Assembly: GCF_004745575.1 (NCBI RefSeq)
Contig: NZ_RPEM01000008.1
Coordinates: 179,284-243,283, forward strand
Reading direction: 5' to 3'
From: Pseudotabrizicola sediminis
GTDB lineage: Bacteria > Pseudomonadota > Alphaproteobacteria > Rhodobacterales > Rhodobacteraceae
DNA length: 64,000 nucleotides
In this document: one piece after another, positions 19,565 through 29,630 of the stretch
How the letters are laid out: each line of letters begins with the position of its first letter
Numbering within the stretch: the first letter of the stretch is position 1
Position numbers and translations under genes: made by a program
The notes under the pieces: generated by a model
The model's database searches: none
Told to the model about the DNA's origin: nothing
Seen by the model: only the letters and a program-made list of their open reading frames with translations

Positions 19565-22500
19565 ATGCCGATGGAAAAGACCTTCAACGCCGCCGAGGCC
19601 GAGGCCCGGATCTCCGCGCTCTGGCTCTCGGAAAATGCCTTCCGCGCCGGGGCCAATGCCAAACCCGGCCACCCTGCCTTTTCCGTCATGATCCCGCCGC
19701 CCAATGTCACCGGCAGCCTGCACATGGGCCATGCCTTCAACAACACCCTGCAGGATATCCTGACCCGCTGGCACCGGATGAAGGGTGACGACACGCTCTG
19801 GCAACCCGGCACCGACCATGCCGGGATCGCGACGCAAATGGTGACCGAACGCGAGATGGCAAAAAACGGCGAACCCAGCCGTCGCGACATCGGGCGCGAC
19901 GCCTTCACCCTCAAGGTCTGGGAGCAAAAGCGATCCTCGCGCGGCACCATCATCGGCCAGCTGCAACGCCTTGGGGCAAGCTGCGACTGGGACCGCGAGG
20001 CCTTTACCATGTCGGGCGCGCCGAATGCGCCAGCGGGCGAAGAAGGCAATTTCCACGACGCCGTGATCAAGGTGTTTGTGGAGATGTACCACAAGGGCCT
20101 GATCTACCGCGGCAAACGGCTGGTGAACTGGGACCCGCATTTTGAAACCGCCATCTCCGACCTCGAAGTCGAAAACATCGAAGTCGCGGGCCATATGTGG
20201 CACTTCAAATACCGTCTGGCAGGCGGGGAAACCTATGACTACGTCGAGAAAGACGAAAACGGCGCAGTCACCTTGCGCGAAACCCGCGACTATATCTCCA
20301 TCGCCACCACCCGGCCCGAAACCATGCTGGGCGACGGTGCCGTTGCCGTCCACCCGTCAGACGCACGCTATGCGCCCATCGTCGGCAAGATGGTCCACCT
20401 GCCGCTGTGTGACCGCCTGATCCCGATCATTGCCGATGACTACCCCGACCCGACCTTTGGGAGCGGAGCCGTGAAGATCACCGGCGCGCATGACTTCAAC
20501 GACTACGGCGTGGCCAAACGCGCAAACCTGCCCTGCTACCGCCTGATGGACACGCGCGGCGCGATGCGCACCGACGGCGCGCCCTATGCCGAAGCCGTCG
20601 CCCGCGCCCGCGAGATCGCGGCTGGCGCGCCCACGTCCGAGGTGGAAGTCGACAGCCTCAACCTCGTCCCCGAAAAGTACCGTGGCCTTGATCGGTTCGA
20701 GGCGCGCAAACAGGTGATCGCCGACATCAACGCCATCGGCCTGTCCGTCACCACGCTGGTCAAACAGATCGACCCCGAAACCGGCAGTGAACACCTGACC
20801 CGCGAGCCGGTGGTCGAGGCGAAAAAGATCATGCAGCCCTTCGGCGACCGCTCGAAAGTGGTGATCGAGCCGATGCTGACCGACCAATGGTTTGTCGACA
20901 CGGCGAAAATCGTCGGCCCCGCGCTGGACGCGGTGCGCACCGGCAAAACCCGCATCATCCCGGAATCGGGCGAGAAAACCTATTACCACTGGCTGGAAAA
21001 CATCGAACCATGGTGCATCAGCCGCCAGTTGTGGTGGGGGCATCAGATTCCGGTGTGGTATGGGCCGGATAGAGACGATGTAACTAATGAAGCCGATGCT
21101 GGGGGGGATCGCTTTTCTGAGGCTGGTGTTAGAACCAGAGCGTTCTGTGCATCCACCAAAGCGGAAGCTCAGCGGCTTGCCGAGGCATATTATGGCGGGA
21201 CTACCAAAGTCAGTTTCGTTGAAGATCATCAGTTCTTGGATGAGCATCGTCGCCAATCGCTGTTTATCATTGGTTCAGATACAATTTTTCTTTCTCGTGA
21301 CCCCGACGTGCTCGACACATGGTTCTCCTCCGGCCTCTGGCCCATCGGCACGCTGGGCTGGCCGGAGCAGACCCCGGAATTGCAACGGTATTTCCCCACC
21401 TCCACCCTGATCACCGGGCAGGACATCATCTTCTTCTGGGTCGCCCGGATGATGATGATGCAGTTGGCTGTTGTGGACGATGTGCCGTTCAGGACCGTTT
21501 ACCTGCACGGCCTCGTCCGCGACGCCAAGGGCAAGAAGATGTCGAAATCCCTGGGCAACGTCATCGACCCGCTGGAGATCATCGACGAATACGGCGCCGA
21601 CGCTTTGCGGTTTGCCAATGCCGCCATGGCCTCGCTTGGTGGCGTGCTGAAACTGGATACCGCGCGCATCGCAGGCTACCGCAACTTCGGCACCAAACTG
21701 TGGAACGCCTGCCGCTTTGCCGAAATGAACGGCGTGTGGGAAGGGCATGCCACGCAGGCCCAGCCGCCACAGGCCAGCGCCACGGTGAACAAATGGATCA
21801 TCGGCGAGACCGCCAAAGCCGCGTCTGAGGTTTCCGAAGCGCTGGAAAACTACCGCTTCGATCAGGCCGCCGACACGCTTTACAAATTCGTCTGGGGCAA
21901 GGTCTGCGACTGGTATGTCGAATTCGCCAAGCCGCTGTTCGATGGCGAACAGGCGGACGAGACGCGGGAAACCATGGCATGGGTGCTGGATCAGTCCATG
22001 ATCCTGCTGCACCCGATGATGCCGTTTATCACCGAAGAACTGTGGTCCACCACCGGCACGCGGGCAAAACGGCTGGTCCATACCGACTGGCCCGCCCTGC
22101 CCGCCACCCTGATCGACGCGCCCTCGATGGCAGAGATGACATGGGTCACCACCCTGATCGACGACATCCGCTCTGCCCGCACGCAAGTACACGTGCCGGC
22201 GGGCCTGAAACTCGATCTGGTGGCCACGGCGATGACAGATGCAGCACAGACCGCATGGGCCAATAACGAACCGCTGATCCGCCGCCTCGCCCGGATCGAA
22301 ACCCTGACCCGTACAGACACCGCGCCGAAAGGCGCTATCACCGTGGCCGCCGAAGGGGCCACTTTCGCCATCCCTCTGGAAGGCGTGATCGACATCGCCG
22401 AGGAAAAGGCCCGGCTGCAAAAGACCCTCGACAAGCTGGCCAAGGAAATCGGCGGGCTGAACGGCAGGCTGAACAACCCTGCCTTCGTCGCCTCCGCCCC

Positions 22501-22600
22501 GGAAGATGTGGTTGAGGAATGCCGCACCAACCTCGACGCACGCGAGGATGAAGCCGCCAAACTCCGCGCCGCCATGACCCGCCTGTCCGAAATCGGCTGA
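19565..22600 (+). CDS. valS: valyl-tRNA synthetase with an unusual internal expansion
   Basis: The 1011-residue class Ia synthetase carries HMGH at 53-56, a CP1 editing domain at about 190-340, KMSKS at 658-662 and a C-terminal coiled coil. The start with AGAGGA eight bases upstream was preferred to two flanking in-frame ATGs. Between WYGPD (ending at residue 502) and DVLDTWFSS (from 581) there are 78 residues, where E. coli ValRS has roughly 30. The DNA of this stretch is clearly poorer in G+C than its surroundings. The frame is intact and all catalytic motifs are present, so the enzyme should work. Confidence 0.93.
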   Translation: MPMEKTFNAAEAEARISALWLSENAFRAGANAKPGHPAFSVMIPPPNVTGSLHMGHAFNNTLQDILTRWHRMKGDDTLWQPGTDHAGIATQMVTEREMAKNGEPSRRDIGRDAFTLKVWEQKRSSRGTIIGQLQRLGASCDWDREAFTMSGAPNAPAGEEGNFHDAVIKVFVEMYHKGLIYRGKRLVNWDPHFETAISDLEVENIEVAGHMWHFKYRLAGGETYDYVEKDENGAVTLRETRDYISIATTRPETMLGDGAVAVHPSDARYAPIVGKMVHLPLCDRLIPIIADDYPDPTFGSGAVKITGAHDFNDYGVAKRANLPCYRLMDTRGAMRTDGAPYAEAVARAREIAAGAPTSEVEVDSLNLVPEKYRGLDRFEARKQVIADINAIGLSVTTLVKQIDPETGSEHLTREPVVEAKKIMQPFGDRSKVVIEPMLTDQWFVDTAKIVGPALDAVRTGKTRIIPESGEKTYYHWLENIEPWCISRQLWWGHQIPVWYGPDRDDVTNEADAGGDRFSEAGVRTRAFCASTKAEAQRLAEAYYGGTTKVSFVEDHQFLDEHRRQSLFIIGSDTIFLSRDPDVLDTWFSSGLWPIGTLGWPEQTPELQRYFPTSTLITGQDIIFFWVARMMMMQLAVVDDVPFRTVYLHGLVRDAKGKKMSKSLGNVIDPLEIIDEYGADALRFANAAMASLGGVLKLDTARIAGYRNFGTKLWNACRFAEMNGVWEGHATQAQPPQASATVNKWIIGETAKAASEVSEALENYRFDQAADTLYKFVWGKVCDWYVEFAKPLFDGEQADETRETMAWVLDQSMILLHPMMPFITEELWSTTGTRAKRLVHTDWPALPATLIDAPSMAEMTWVTTLIDDIRSARTQVHVPAGLKLDLVATAMTDAAQTAWANNEPLIRRLARIETLTRTDTAPKGAITVAAEGATFAIPLEGVIDIAEEKARLQKTLDKLAKEIGGLNGRLNNPAFVASAPEDVVEECRTNLDAREDEAAKLRAAMTRLSEIG

Positions 22601-22616
22601 CCGGCACACATGTGCC

Positions 22617-22692
22617 CGCCGGGGGAGCCTCCGGCGGGGATATTTAAGAACAGATGAAAGTGCTGGCTTTCAGCTGTTCACAAATATCCTCG
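22617..22692. repeat. compound hairpin, REP-like element after valS
   Basis: First comes CCCGCCGG (22617 region) pairing with CCGGCGGG within 25 bases. Then a 27-base imperfect inverted repeat spans GCGGGGATATTTAAGAACAG... (22635-22660) and ...CTGTTCACAAATATCCTCG (22667-22692), with loop TGCTGG and only three mismatched positions. The GGGGATATTT core also occurs as GGGGTATTT near 40021. It probably terminates or protects the valS transcript; repeated copies elsewhere in the genome are likely. Confidence 0.6.
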
Positions 22693-22891
22693 GGGGGATG
22701 AGGGGCGAAGCGACGAAGAGGGCAGACAGCCCCCCTTTCCAACCCCGGCCACGGAGCGCTTCGGAGGCCAGAGTGCTAAGACCACGTTAAAGCGCCAAAT
22801 CAACCTGTTGATATCATTGCGCCTCTCCCTCTGCACCACAGGGGGAAGCCCCCTTGCCCCCCGCCGCAATTCCGGCCACTCTGCCGGAATC

Positions 22892-23992
22892 ATGACCCGC
22901 TTTCTGACCCCCCTCGCCACCACCCTGCCCGCCACCGTCCCCTTCACCGGGCCAGAGACGATGGAGCGGCAGCAGGGTCACCCCTTCCGCGCCCGGTTGG
23001 GGGCCAATGAAAGCCTGTTCGGTCCCTCCCCGCGCGCCATCGCCGCGATGACGGCGGCGGTGTCGGAGGTCTGGATGTATGCCGACCCCGAAAGCCACGA
23101 TCTCAAAGCGGCGCTTGCCCGCCACCACGGCGTCACACCCGGGCATCTTGTGCTCGGTGGTGGGATCGACGGGTTGCTGGGCCTTTTGTGCCGCTTGACG
23201 CTGGAACCGGGTACGCCGGTGGTCACGTCGCTGGGGGCCTACCCGACCTTCAATTTCCACGTCAGAGGCTTTGGCGGCACCCTGCACCGCGTGCCCTACC
23301 GGGGCGATCATGAAGACCCGCAAGCCCTGCTGGATGCCGCCCGCCAGACCGGGGCGCGGCTGATCTACCTGGCCAACCCCGACAACCCGATGGGCAGCCA
23401 TCACCCGGCGGCGGTGATCGAGGATATGGTCGCCAACCTGCCCGACCACAGCCTGCTGGTGCTGGACGAGGCTTATGCCGATCTGGCCCCCGAAGGCAGC
23501 ATCCCGAACATCCCGCCCGATCATCCTCAGGTGATCCGCCTGCGCACCTTTTCCAAAGGCTATGGCATGGCAGGGGCCCGGGTGGGCTATGCCATCACCG
23601 AGCCCGGCCTGGCGCAGGCCTTTGACAAGGTGCGGGATCATTTCGGAATGGGCCGCGTGGCCCAGATCGGCGCGCTTGCTGCCTTGCAGGATCAGGACTG
23701 GCTGGCAAAGGTACAGCAGCGCGTGGTCACCGCCCGCGCCCGTGTCACGGCCATCGCAGCGGCAAGCGGGTTGCGCGCGCTGCCCTCAGCGACCAATTTC
23801 GTTACCGTAGACTGCGGGCAGAGCGGCGACCACGCCCGCGCCATCCTGCGCGAGACGGTGGCGCGGGGGGTGTTCATCCGCATGCCGGGGGTTGCCCCGC
23901 TGGACCGCTGCATCCGCATCAGCCTTGGCGACGATGCGGCGCTGGATGTGCTGGAAGAGGTGCTGCCGCAGGCAGTTGCTGCGGCAGGCTGA
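22892..23992 (+). CDS. HisC-like PLP-dependent aminotransferase
   Basis: A 366-residue fold-type I aminotransferase. The PLP lysine is Lys222 in RTFSKGYGMAGARVGYA, and ANPDNPMG (161-168) and LDEAYADL (191-198) are the standard histidinol-phosphate-aminotransferase-family blocks. No other his or aromatic genes adjoin it, so it could equally act on aromatic amino acids or another 2-oxo acid. The start was chosen at MTRFLTP because longer in-frame extensions are unlike the family. Its stop is immediately followed by the end of the convergent DUF4177 gene. Confidence 0.85.
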   Translation: MTRFLTPLATTLPATVPFTGPETMERQQGHPFRARLGANESLFGPSPRAIAAMTAAVSEVWMYADPESHDLKAALARHHGVTPGHLVLGGGIDGLLGLLCRLTLEPGTPVVTSLGAYPTFNFHVRGFGGTLHRVPYRGDHEDPQALLDAARQTGARLIYLANPDNPMGSHHPAAVIEDMVANLPDHSLLVLDEAYADLAPEGSIPNIPPDHPQVIRLRTFSKGYGMAGARVGYAITEPGLAQAFDKVRDHFGMGRVAQIGALAALQDQDWLAKVQQRVVTARARVTAIAAASGLRALPSATNFVTVDCGQSGDHARAILRETVARGVFIRMPGVAPLDRCIRISLGDDAALDVLEEVLPQAVAAAG

Positions 23993-24379
23993 TCATTCCG
24001 CAGCGATACCCGGCTTCGCCGCGCCAATTGCAGGGGCCGGGCCGGACGGCACCTGCGCGGAGCCGAGCTTCAGCGCCGGAGCCTCGGCATCGGGCGTGGC
24101 GCGCAGGGTGCCGAATGGGACGGCGGGTTCGGACATCTCCGCAGCCTCGACCACCCGGCGGAACACCAGCATGTTTTGATAAGTTGTTCTGGTCCCGGTC
24201 AGACCCGCGCGTTCGTCACAGGGCAAGGTGTCGGCGCGCACATAGTCCCACCCTTCGGCCCCAAGGCTGTTCATCAGCTGGGTCAGCGTCTGGGCGAAAC
24301 GGTCTTCGGTCGTCTTGACACCGCGAAGCTTCTCACCCCGTTTTGGTGCCGGTATGACCTTGTATTCAAAGCGCTGCAT
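23993..24379 (-). CDS. DUF4177 domain protein
   Basis: A 128-residue protein. Residues 1-65 (MQRFEYKVIPAPKRGEK, LMNSLGAEGWDYVRADTLP, TYQNMLVFRR) match DUF4177, a small domain that is often found alone. The C-terminal 55 residues are Ala/Pro-rich and of low complexity. GGGAG precedes the chosen ATG. Function unknown; no membrane segment or signal is visible. Confidence 0.75.
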   Translation of the reverse strand: MQRFEYKVIPAPKRGEKLRGVKTTEDRFAQTLTQLMNSLGAEGWDYVRADTLPCDERAGLTGTRTTYQNMLVFRRVVEAAEMSEPAVPFGTLRATPDAEAPALKLGSAQVPSGPAPAIGAAKPGIAAE

Positions 24380-24521
24380 GATGGCTCCCGCAGAATTTCC
24401 AGATTGCACGATAGCCGGTTTCTCCGGCAAGGACCAAGCCTTGCGCGCACTTTTTCGGCATCACAGGCAGGTGCGCCACAGCGGCCCCATTTGGGAGCTG
24501 GCGGGGACAAAGGCGCAAGCC

Positions 24522-25169
24522 CTAGCGGGTGACCATCTTTGGCGACCCGGTGAACAGCGCCAGCACGGCGGTCTCCAGCGCATCGGCGGTGGCTTCGTCT
24601 TCAAAATCGGGGGCCAGGCTGCGCGCGGCCTGCAGGTGCTGGCGCAGGGTCGTCGCAAGGCTGCGGGGGTCGGGGCACAGTGGCGAGTGGCACAGGGCCA
24701 GCAGGATGTCAGCCATGGCCAGATGCGCAGCGGCAGAGGGTACAACCAACGCCTCGGCCTGTGCCTCTTGCGCGCGGATCAGCTGACGATAGCTGAGGTC
24801 CGGGTCACCCGCATCCTCTGGCAGTGGCAGCCAGGCCTGGGCAAGCGCGGCCCACAGCGTGGCCCGCTCGGTCGCGGTGATCTGCGGCGCGTCAACCATC
24901 GCCCGCAGTTTGGCCACCGACCGCGCCCGCAGGTCACGCGCAGGTCTGCCGGTCAGAACCTGCGCCTTGGCCCGCAAGGCGCGGCCCAGCAGGGTCGCCA
25001 CCTCAGGCGAATTCGGCAGCCGTTCCAGCGCGGCAATCGCCCGGTTCAGCGGGGCGTGGCAGGCCGGCGGGTTCAGCGCCAGCCCCATCTTCACGTCGCC
25101 GCGCGCCCGCGCCAGAAGCGAGGCATCATCACGGCCAAGGGCCGCGCGGAAGCGGCCCGTCACTGTCAC
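24522..25169 (-). CDS. helical repeat protein of unknown function, coupled to gatB
   Basis: A 215-residue, Ala/Leu/Arg-rich, all-helical protein. Segments such as [38 protein letters not shown] and [19 protein letters not shown] have the spacing of TPR-like helix pairs, but no canonical repeat can be proved by eye. It starts with GTG overlapping the gatB stop (GTGA), so it is translated from the gatB message. There is no signal peptide. The coupling hints at a role near tRNA amidotransferase expression, but nothing more can be said. Confidence 0.6.
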   Translation of the reverse strand: MTVTGRFRAALGRDDASLLARARGDVKMGLALNPPACHAPLNRAIAALERLPNSPEVATLLGRALRAKAQVLTGRPARDLRARSVAKLRAMVDAPQITATERATLWAALAQAWLPLPEDAGDPDLSYRQLIRAQEAQAEALVVPSAAAHLAMADILLALCHSPLCPDPRSLATTLRQHLQAARSLAPDFEDEATADALETAVLALFTGSPKMVTR

Positions 25170-26677
25170 AGCCCCAGTTTCTGCGCCACCATCGCATTGA
25201 CGACGGCGGGGTTGGCCTTGCCCCCGGTGGCTTTGAGCACCTGTCCTGTGAACCATCCTGCCAGCTTGGCATTCTGCTTGGCCTTTTCCACCTGCCCGGG
25301 GTTGGCAGCGATCAGCGCATCCAGCGCGCGTTCAATCTCACCCGTATCCGTCACGGCCTTCATGCCGTGCTTCGCAGCCTGTTCAGCCGGGTCGCCGCCT
25401 TCGGTCCACAGGATTTCGAACAGGTCCTTGGCCATCTTGCCGGTGATCTCGCCCTTGGCCAGCAGGTCAAGCATTCCGCCCAGTTGTGCGGCAGAGACCG
25501 GGCTGTCGGCAATGGCGAGGCCGACCTTGTTCAAGCGACCAAACAGTTCGTTGATCACCCAGTTGGCGGCGGTTTTACCGTCACGGCCTTGTGCCACCGA
25601 CTCGAAGAAACCGGCGGAATCGAGGTCGGCGGTCAGCACATTGGCATCGTAATCGGTCAGGCCGAAATCGCCCATGAAGCGGGCTTTTTTCGCATCGGGC
25701 AGTTCGGGCATGCGGGCCGCGATGTCATCGACCCAAGCCTGCTCGATCTCCAGCGGCAAGAGGTCGGGGTCGGGGAAATAGCGATAATCGAACGCCTCTT
25801 CCTTAGACCGCATCGAGCGGGTTTCGTTCTTGTCCGGGTCATAGAGCCGCGTTTCCTGATCGACCTTGCCGCCATCTTCCAGAATGGCGATCTGGCGGCG
25901 GGCCTCAAAGTCAATGGCCAGCTGGATGAACCGCATCGAGTTCATGTTCTTGATCTCGCACCGGGTGCCCAGATGCGAGAAATCCTGCGTGGCCTGATAC
26001 TTCTCATACTGGCCGGGGCGGCAAACCGATACGTTCACGTCCGCCCGCAGGTTGCCGTTCTGCATGTTGCCGTCGCAGGTGCCCAGATAGCGCAGGATCT
26101 GGCGCAGCTTGGCGACGTATGCCGCCGCTTCCTCTGGCCCGCGGATGTCGGGGCGGCTGACGATTTCCATCAGCGCAACGCCCGTGCGGTTGAGATCGAC
26201 GAAAGACATTGCCGGGTCCATGTCGTGGATGGATTTTCCCGCGTCCTGCTCAAGGTGGATCCGCTCGATCCGCACCAGACGAGCCACACCGGGCGACAGT
26301 TCGACCAGCACCTCGCCCTCACCCACGATGGGGTGATAGAGCTGGCTGATCTGATAGCCCTGCGGAAGGTCGGGGTAGAAATAGTTCTTGCGGTCAAAGG
26401 CCGAGAACAGGTTGATCTGCGCTTTCAGCCCAAGCCCGGTGCGCACCGCCTGTTCGACGCAGAAGTCGTTGATCACCGGCAGCATGCCCGGCATCGCGGC
26501 ATCCACAAAGGCCACGTTGGAATTAGGCTCGGCGCCAAAGGTGGTCGACGCCCCGGAAAACAGCTTGGCGTTTGACGACACCTGCGCATGAATTTCCATC
26601 CCGATGACAAGTTCCCAATCGTGCTTTGCCCCGGCAATCACCTTTGGGGTCGGCGCGGTATAGGTCAGGTCCAGCAT
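25166..26677 (-). CDS. gatB: Asp-tRNA(Asn)/Glu-tRNA(Gln) amidotransferase subunit B
   Basis: The 503-residue GatB kinase subunit activates mischarged Glu-tRNA(Gln) or Asp-tRNA(Asn) for amidation with GatA and GatC. The N-terminal catalytic cradle has VIGMEIHAQ (25-32), [27 protein letters not shown] and [19 protein letters not shown] blocks. The helical and YqeY tRNA-binding domains follow ([14 protein letters not shown] [12 protein letters not shown], then the [16 protein letters not shown] tail). AAGGAG supports the start. gatA and gatC are not in the window, which is common because the genes are dispersed in Rhodobacterales. Confidence 0.95.
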   Translation of the reverse strand: MLDLTYTAPTPKVIAGAKHDWELVIGMEIHAQVSSNAKLFSGASTTFGAEPNSNVAFVDAAMPGMLPVINDFCVEQAVRTGLGLKAQINLFSAFDRKNYFYPDLPQGYQISQLYHPIVGEGEVLVELSPGVARLVRIERIHLEQDAGKSIHDMDPAMSFVDLNRTGVALMEIVSRPDIRGPEEAAAYVAKLRQILRYLGTCDGNMQNGNLRADVNVSVCRPGQYEKYQATQDFSHLGTRCEIKNMNSMRFIQLAIDFEARRQIAILEDGGKVDQETRLYDPDKNETRSMRSKEEAFDYRYFPDPDLLPLEIEQAWVDDIAARMPELPDAKKARFMGDFGLTDYDANVLTADLDSAGFFESVAQGRDGKTAANWVINELFGRLNKVGLAIADSPVSAAQLGGMLDLLAKGEITGKMAKDLFEILWTEGGDPAEQAAKHGMKAVTDTGEIERALDALIAANPGQVEKAKQNAKLAGWFTGQVLKATGGKANPAVVNAMVAQKLGL

Positions 26678-26837
26678 GGCGCACTCCTTCACGTTTCCAT
26701 TGTCTTTAGGCGGCGAAGCGCCGTGGAGCAAGGGGTGGCGCGGGCGGATTGACGCCGATCGGCGGGGGGTGGGCTTGCCTGACAGGGGTCAGACAGCCTA
26801 ACGCCACAGGGCCGTGCACAGAGGTGCGGTGCTGCCC

Positions 26838-27437
26838 ATGGTTGGTCTGATGCGTTTTCCCCTATCGCTTGTTGCCGTTTCGGTACTCCTTCTGGCCGGC
26901 TGCGTGGCCGGAGCATCTGGAAAAGACTCAAGCGAACAACCGGTCATGCGGTGGGACCACCGACCCGAGGCGGCGGCATGGACGCAGACCTCGATGAACG
27001 TGATCGCCGCGAATGATGCGGTGCTGGCGGCAAAGGTTCCGGCCGATATCGAAGGCTGGTGCCCCGGGTATGACGACGCGTCGATGACCGAACGCCGGGC
27101 CTTCTGGGCGGGCCTTCTGTCGGCCACCGCCAAACATGAAAGCACGTGGAACCCCAAGGCTTCGGGTGCGGGCGGGCGTTATATCGGGCTGATGCAGATC
27201 TCACCACAGACGGCGCGCGCCTATGGCTGCGCCGCGACGACGTCGACGGACCTGAAGAATGGCGAGGCCAATCTGGCCTGCGCAATCCGCATCATGTCGA
27301 AACAGGTGGGGCGTGACGGTGTGGTTGCGGGCGGCGGCAACAAGGGCATCGGGCGCGACTGGGGGCCGTTCCGGTCGGCATCGAAGCGGTCTGACATCGC
27401 GGGCTGGACCAAGTCGCAAGAGTATTGCGCCAGCTGA
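26838..27437 (+). CDS. lytic-transglycosylase-like lipoprotein (SLT domain)
   Basis: A 199-residue lipoprotein with a signal sequence ending in the lipobox LLAG-Cys22. The SLT/lysozyme-like domain has catalytic Glu101 in AKHESTWNP, followed by GLMQIS at 117-122, which are the two hallmark motifs of family 1 lytic transglycosylases. The domain is small (about 110 residues). It should be anchored in the envelope and cleave peptidoglycan, or merely bind it. An alternative start at the Met 4 residues later would leave a shorter signal. Confidence 0.8.
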   Translation: MVGLMRFPLSLVAVSVLLLAGCVAGASGKDSSEQPVMRWDHRPEAAAWTQTSMNVIAANDAVLAAKVPADIEGWCPGYDDASMTERRAFWAGLLSATAKHESTWNPKASGAGGRYIGLMQISPQTARAYGCAATTSTDLKNGEANLACAIRIMSKQVGRDGVVAGGGNKGIGRDWGPFRSASKRSDIAGWTKSQEYCAS

Positions 27438-27477
27438 GCTTCTTGCCGAGGCCGCTTGCAGGTTCTATCTCTACGCC

Positions 27478-27915
27478 ATGTTTGAACGTCTCCTCTCTGG
27501 CCTACTGGCCCCTTCGCCTGCGCGCTTGCCCGAACCGGATGCGCGCCTTGCCCTTGCTGCGCTGATGGTGCGCCTTGCGCGCTCTGACGGGCAGTACACC
27601 GATATCGAGATCGCCCAGATCGACCGGGTTCTGGCAGCCTTGCACGGCCTGTCGCCCTTTGCCGCCGCCGGGCTGCGCACGCAGGCCGAGGTGCTGGAGG
27701 CCGAGGCCCCCGACACCGTGCGCTTTACCCGTGCGATCAAGGCCGCGACCGAGCAGGATGACCGCGCCAGCCTGTTGCAGGCGCTGTGGTCTGTTGCCCT
27801 GTCAGACGGCGCGCGCGATGCCGAAGAAGACCGGCTGCTGCGGCTGGTGACCAATCTGCTGGGGCTGACGGATGTGGATTCGGCCCTTGCGCGGCAGCGG
27901 GCGGCCAAGGCGTGA
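27478..27915 (+). CDS. TerB-like (tellurite-resistance TerB fold) protein
   Basis: A 145-residue all-helical protein. LALAALMVRLARSDGQYTDIEIAQIDRVL and LWSVALSDGARDAEEDRLLRLVTNLLGL are the paired EF-hand-like acidic helices of the TerB/DjlA-N family, which bind divalent metal. In Rhodobacterales such single-domain TerB proteins are common and mostly unrelated to tellurite. Its stop overlaps the GTG start of the PhnD-like gene (GTGA), so the pair is co-expressed. Confidence 0.8.
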   Translation: MFERLLSGLLAPSPARLPEPDARLALAALMVRLARSDGQYTDIEIAQIDRVLAALHGLSPFAAAGLRTQAEVLEAEAPDTVRFTRAIKAATEQDDRASLLQALWSVALSDGARDAEEDRLLRLVTNLLGLTDVDSALARQRAAKA

Positions 27916-28682
27916 TCGCCTCGCTTGGCATGTATGACCTGCCGCCGATGGTGGCGGCAAATGATGCGCTATGGTCGCTTGTCCGCGATGGGGCACGGGC
28001 ACAGGGGATTGCCGCGCCAGACGCGCTGACACGGGGCGACGCAGCCTATTGGCCGGCATGGGCCTCGCCCGACCTGCTGCTGTCACAGACCTGTGGCCTG
28101 CCGTTCCGGGCGGAACTGCATCCCCATGTCACGCTGATCGGCACGCCGGATTATGGGGTGAAGGGCTGCCCGCCCGGTTACTATCGGTCCGTCCTGATTG
28201 CACGGGCCGACGATTCGCGCGCCACTGAGGCAGACTTCGCCACAGCTCGGCTGGCGATCAACGAAGCCCTGTCGCAATCGGGTTGGGCTGCTGTCTATCA
28301 GCACTTTCATGACCTTGGCCTTGTCGTGGCACCCAGCCTTGAAACCGGCGGGCACCGCGCCAGCGCCCTTGCGGTGGTTGAGGGGCTGGCCGATGTTGCC
28401 GCGATAGATGCGGTGACTTGGTCCCTGCTGACCCGGCATGAGAATTTCACCCGCCGCCTGCGCGTGTTTGGTCAGACCGCCCCTACGCCCGGCCTGCCCG
28501 TGATCACCGCTCAAGGCGCGCAGGCCGATGTGCTGTTTGACTGCGTGGCCGGGGCCATCCGGGCGCTGACCGCCGATCAGCGCCACACGCTTGGCTTGCG
28601 TGGGCTGGTCCGCATTCCGGCAAATGCCTACCTTGCGCTGCCCATCCCGCCTGCGCCTGCCCAATTTGGTGGCACAATGTGA
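27912..28682 (+). CDS. PhnD-like periplasmic-binding-fold protein without signal peptide
   Basis: A 256-residue protein with a PhnD/SsuA/transferrin-type fold: LTLIGTPDYG-like TLIGTPDYGVKGCPPGYYRSVLIAR, SQSGWAAVYQHF, ETGGHRASALAVVEGLADVAAIDAVTW. The ETGGHxxSxxxVxxGxADxAAID block is diagnostic. The GTG start overlapping terB gives no secretion signal, so as read the protein is cytoplasmic, which is unusual for a binding protein and suggests a role other than transport. It lies upstream of an importer whose own binding protein is present. Confidence 0.75.
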   Translation: MIASLGMYDLPPMVAANDALWSLVRDGARAQGIAAPDALTRGDAAYWPAWASPDLLLSQTCGLPFRAELHPHVTLIGTPDYGVKGCPPGYYRSVLIARADDSRATEADFATARLAINEALSQSGWAAVYQHFHDLGLVVAPSLETGGHRASALAVVEGLADVAAIDAVTWSLLTRHENFTRRLRVFGQTAPTPGLPVITAQGAQADVLFDCVAGAIRALTADQRHTLGLRGLVRIPANAYLALPIPPAPAQFGGTM

Positions 28683-28690
28683 CCAAAGCT

Positions 28691-28704
28691 GCGGCAAATG
28701 CCGC
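28691..28704. promoter_or_regulatory. palindrome upstream of the amino-acid-type ABC operon
   Basis: GCGGCA-AA-TGCCGC, perfect 6-base arms, lies 80 bases before the chosen ATPase start, in the 101-base leader that separates the PhnD-like gene from the transporter operon. It is a candidate operator or half of a nitrogen-control site; the assignment is inference. Confidence 0.3.
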
Positions 28705-28783
28705 TGCGTTTGTCACAAAGGGCGTTGCAATGGCGCTGAACTTGCGCCCTATTTGCTCAACCTTAACTCCCAAGCGAGGCCCA

Positions 28784-29584
28784 GTGACCGCCGCCCCCCT
28801 GCCCCCCTCTCCGGCCACGCAGAACACCCCGGTGATCGATATCCATGGCTTGCACAAAGCCTATGGCTCGCTGGAGGTTCTGAAAGGTGTCGATCTGAAG
28901 GCCCCGCGCGGGCATGTGATCAGCCTGATCGGATCGTCAGGTTCGGGCAAATCGACCCTGCTGCGCTGCTGCAACCTGCTGGAAGACAGCCAACAAGGCG
29001 ACATCCGGTTCGAGGGGGAATCCGTGCGCTGGAAGGGCGAGGGCGCAAACCGCCATCCGGCAGACCGGGCGCAGGTCACCCGCATCCGCACCAACCTGTC
29101 GATGGTGTTTCAGCAGTTCAACCTGTGGTCCCACATGACCATTCTGCAAAACGTGATGGAAGCGCCCGTGACCGTGCTGAAACGCGATCCGGCCGAGGTC
29201 GAGGCGAAGGCGCGCGAATATCTGGCCAAGGTCGGTATCGCCGACAAGGCCGATGCCTGGCCCGCCATGCTGTCGGGCGGCCAGCAGCAGCGGGCGGCCA
29301 TCGCGCGGGCGCTGTGCATGGAACCCCGCGCCCTATTGTTCGATGAGCCGACCTCTGCGCTGGACCCAGAACTGGAACAAGAGGTGATCCGCGTGATCAA
29401 GGCGCTTGCCGAAGAGGGGCGCACGATGATTCTGGTCACCCATGACATGAAGCTGGCCGCCGACTGTTCCGACCACGTCATCTTTCTGCATCAAGGGGTG
29501 ATCGAAGAGCAGGGTCCGCCCGCCACCTTGTTCACAAACCCGCAGACCGCACGTTTGCGTGGCTTTCTTTCTGCCACGGCCTGA
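28784..29584 (+). CDS. polar amino acid ABC transporter ATPase (HisP/GlnQ type)
   Basis: A 266-residue ATPase that powers the importer encoded downstream. Walker A GSSGSGKST is at 50-58, the Q-loop is in MVFQQFNLW, the signature is LSGGQQQRAAIARAL, Walker B is LLFDEPTSALD and the H-loop is VTHDM. The family is PAAT (histidine/arginine/opine type). The GTG start with CGAGG upstream was preferred; another GTG 105 bases earlier overlaps the previous stop (GTGA) but would add an untypical 35-residue leader. Confidence 0.9.
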   Translation: MTAAPLPPSPATQNTPVIDIHGLHKAYGSLEVLKGVDLKAPRGHVISLIGSSGSGKSTLLRCCNLLEDSQQGDIRFEGESVRWKGEGANRHPADRAQVTRIRTNLSMVFQQFNLWSHMTILQNVMEAPVTVLKRDPAEVEAKAREYLAKVGIADKADAWPAMLSGGQQQRAAIARALCMEPRALLFDEPTSALDPELEQEVIRVIKALAEEGRTMILVTHDMKLAADCSDHVIFLHQGVIEEQGPPATLFTNPQTARLRGFLSATA

Positions 29585-29630
29585 GTTTACACTTGAACCA
29601 TAACAACAGCTTACCACTGGGGAGACACTT

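Noticed and set aside
21087..21410. Possible frameshift or inserted gene in valS at the low-G+C segment
   Set aside because: The valS frame stays open through the segment and resumes exactly at DVLDTWFSS; the alternative frame has no domain or site.
22678..22947. Small minus-strand open frame in the gap after valS
   Set aside because: It spans the hairpin element and the HisC-like start region, with no recognisable family.
27478..27915. Tellurite-resistance determinant
   Set aside because: A single TerB domain is not evidence of resistance; the terZABCDE genes are missing.
28679..28783. Upstream GTG start for the amino-acid-type ATPase
   Set aside because: It overlaps the previous stop as GTGA, but adds 35 untypical residues and covers a palindromic leader; the later GTG has a better ribosome site. 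The choice remains open.
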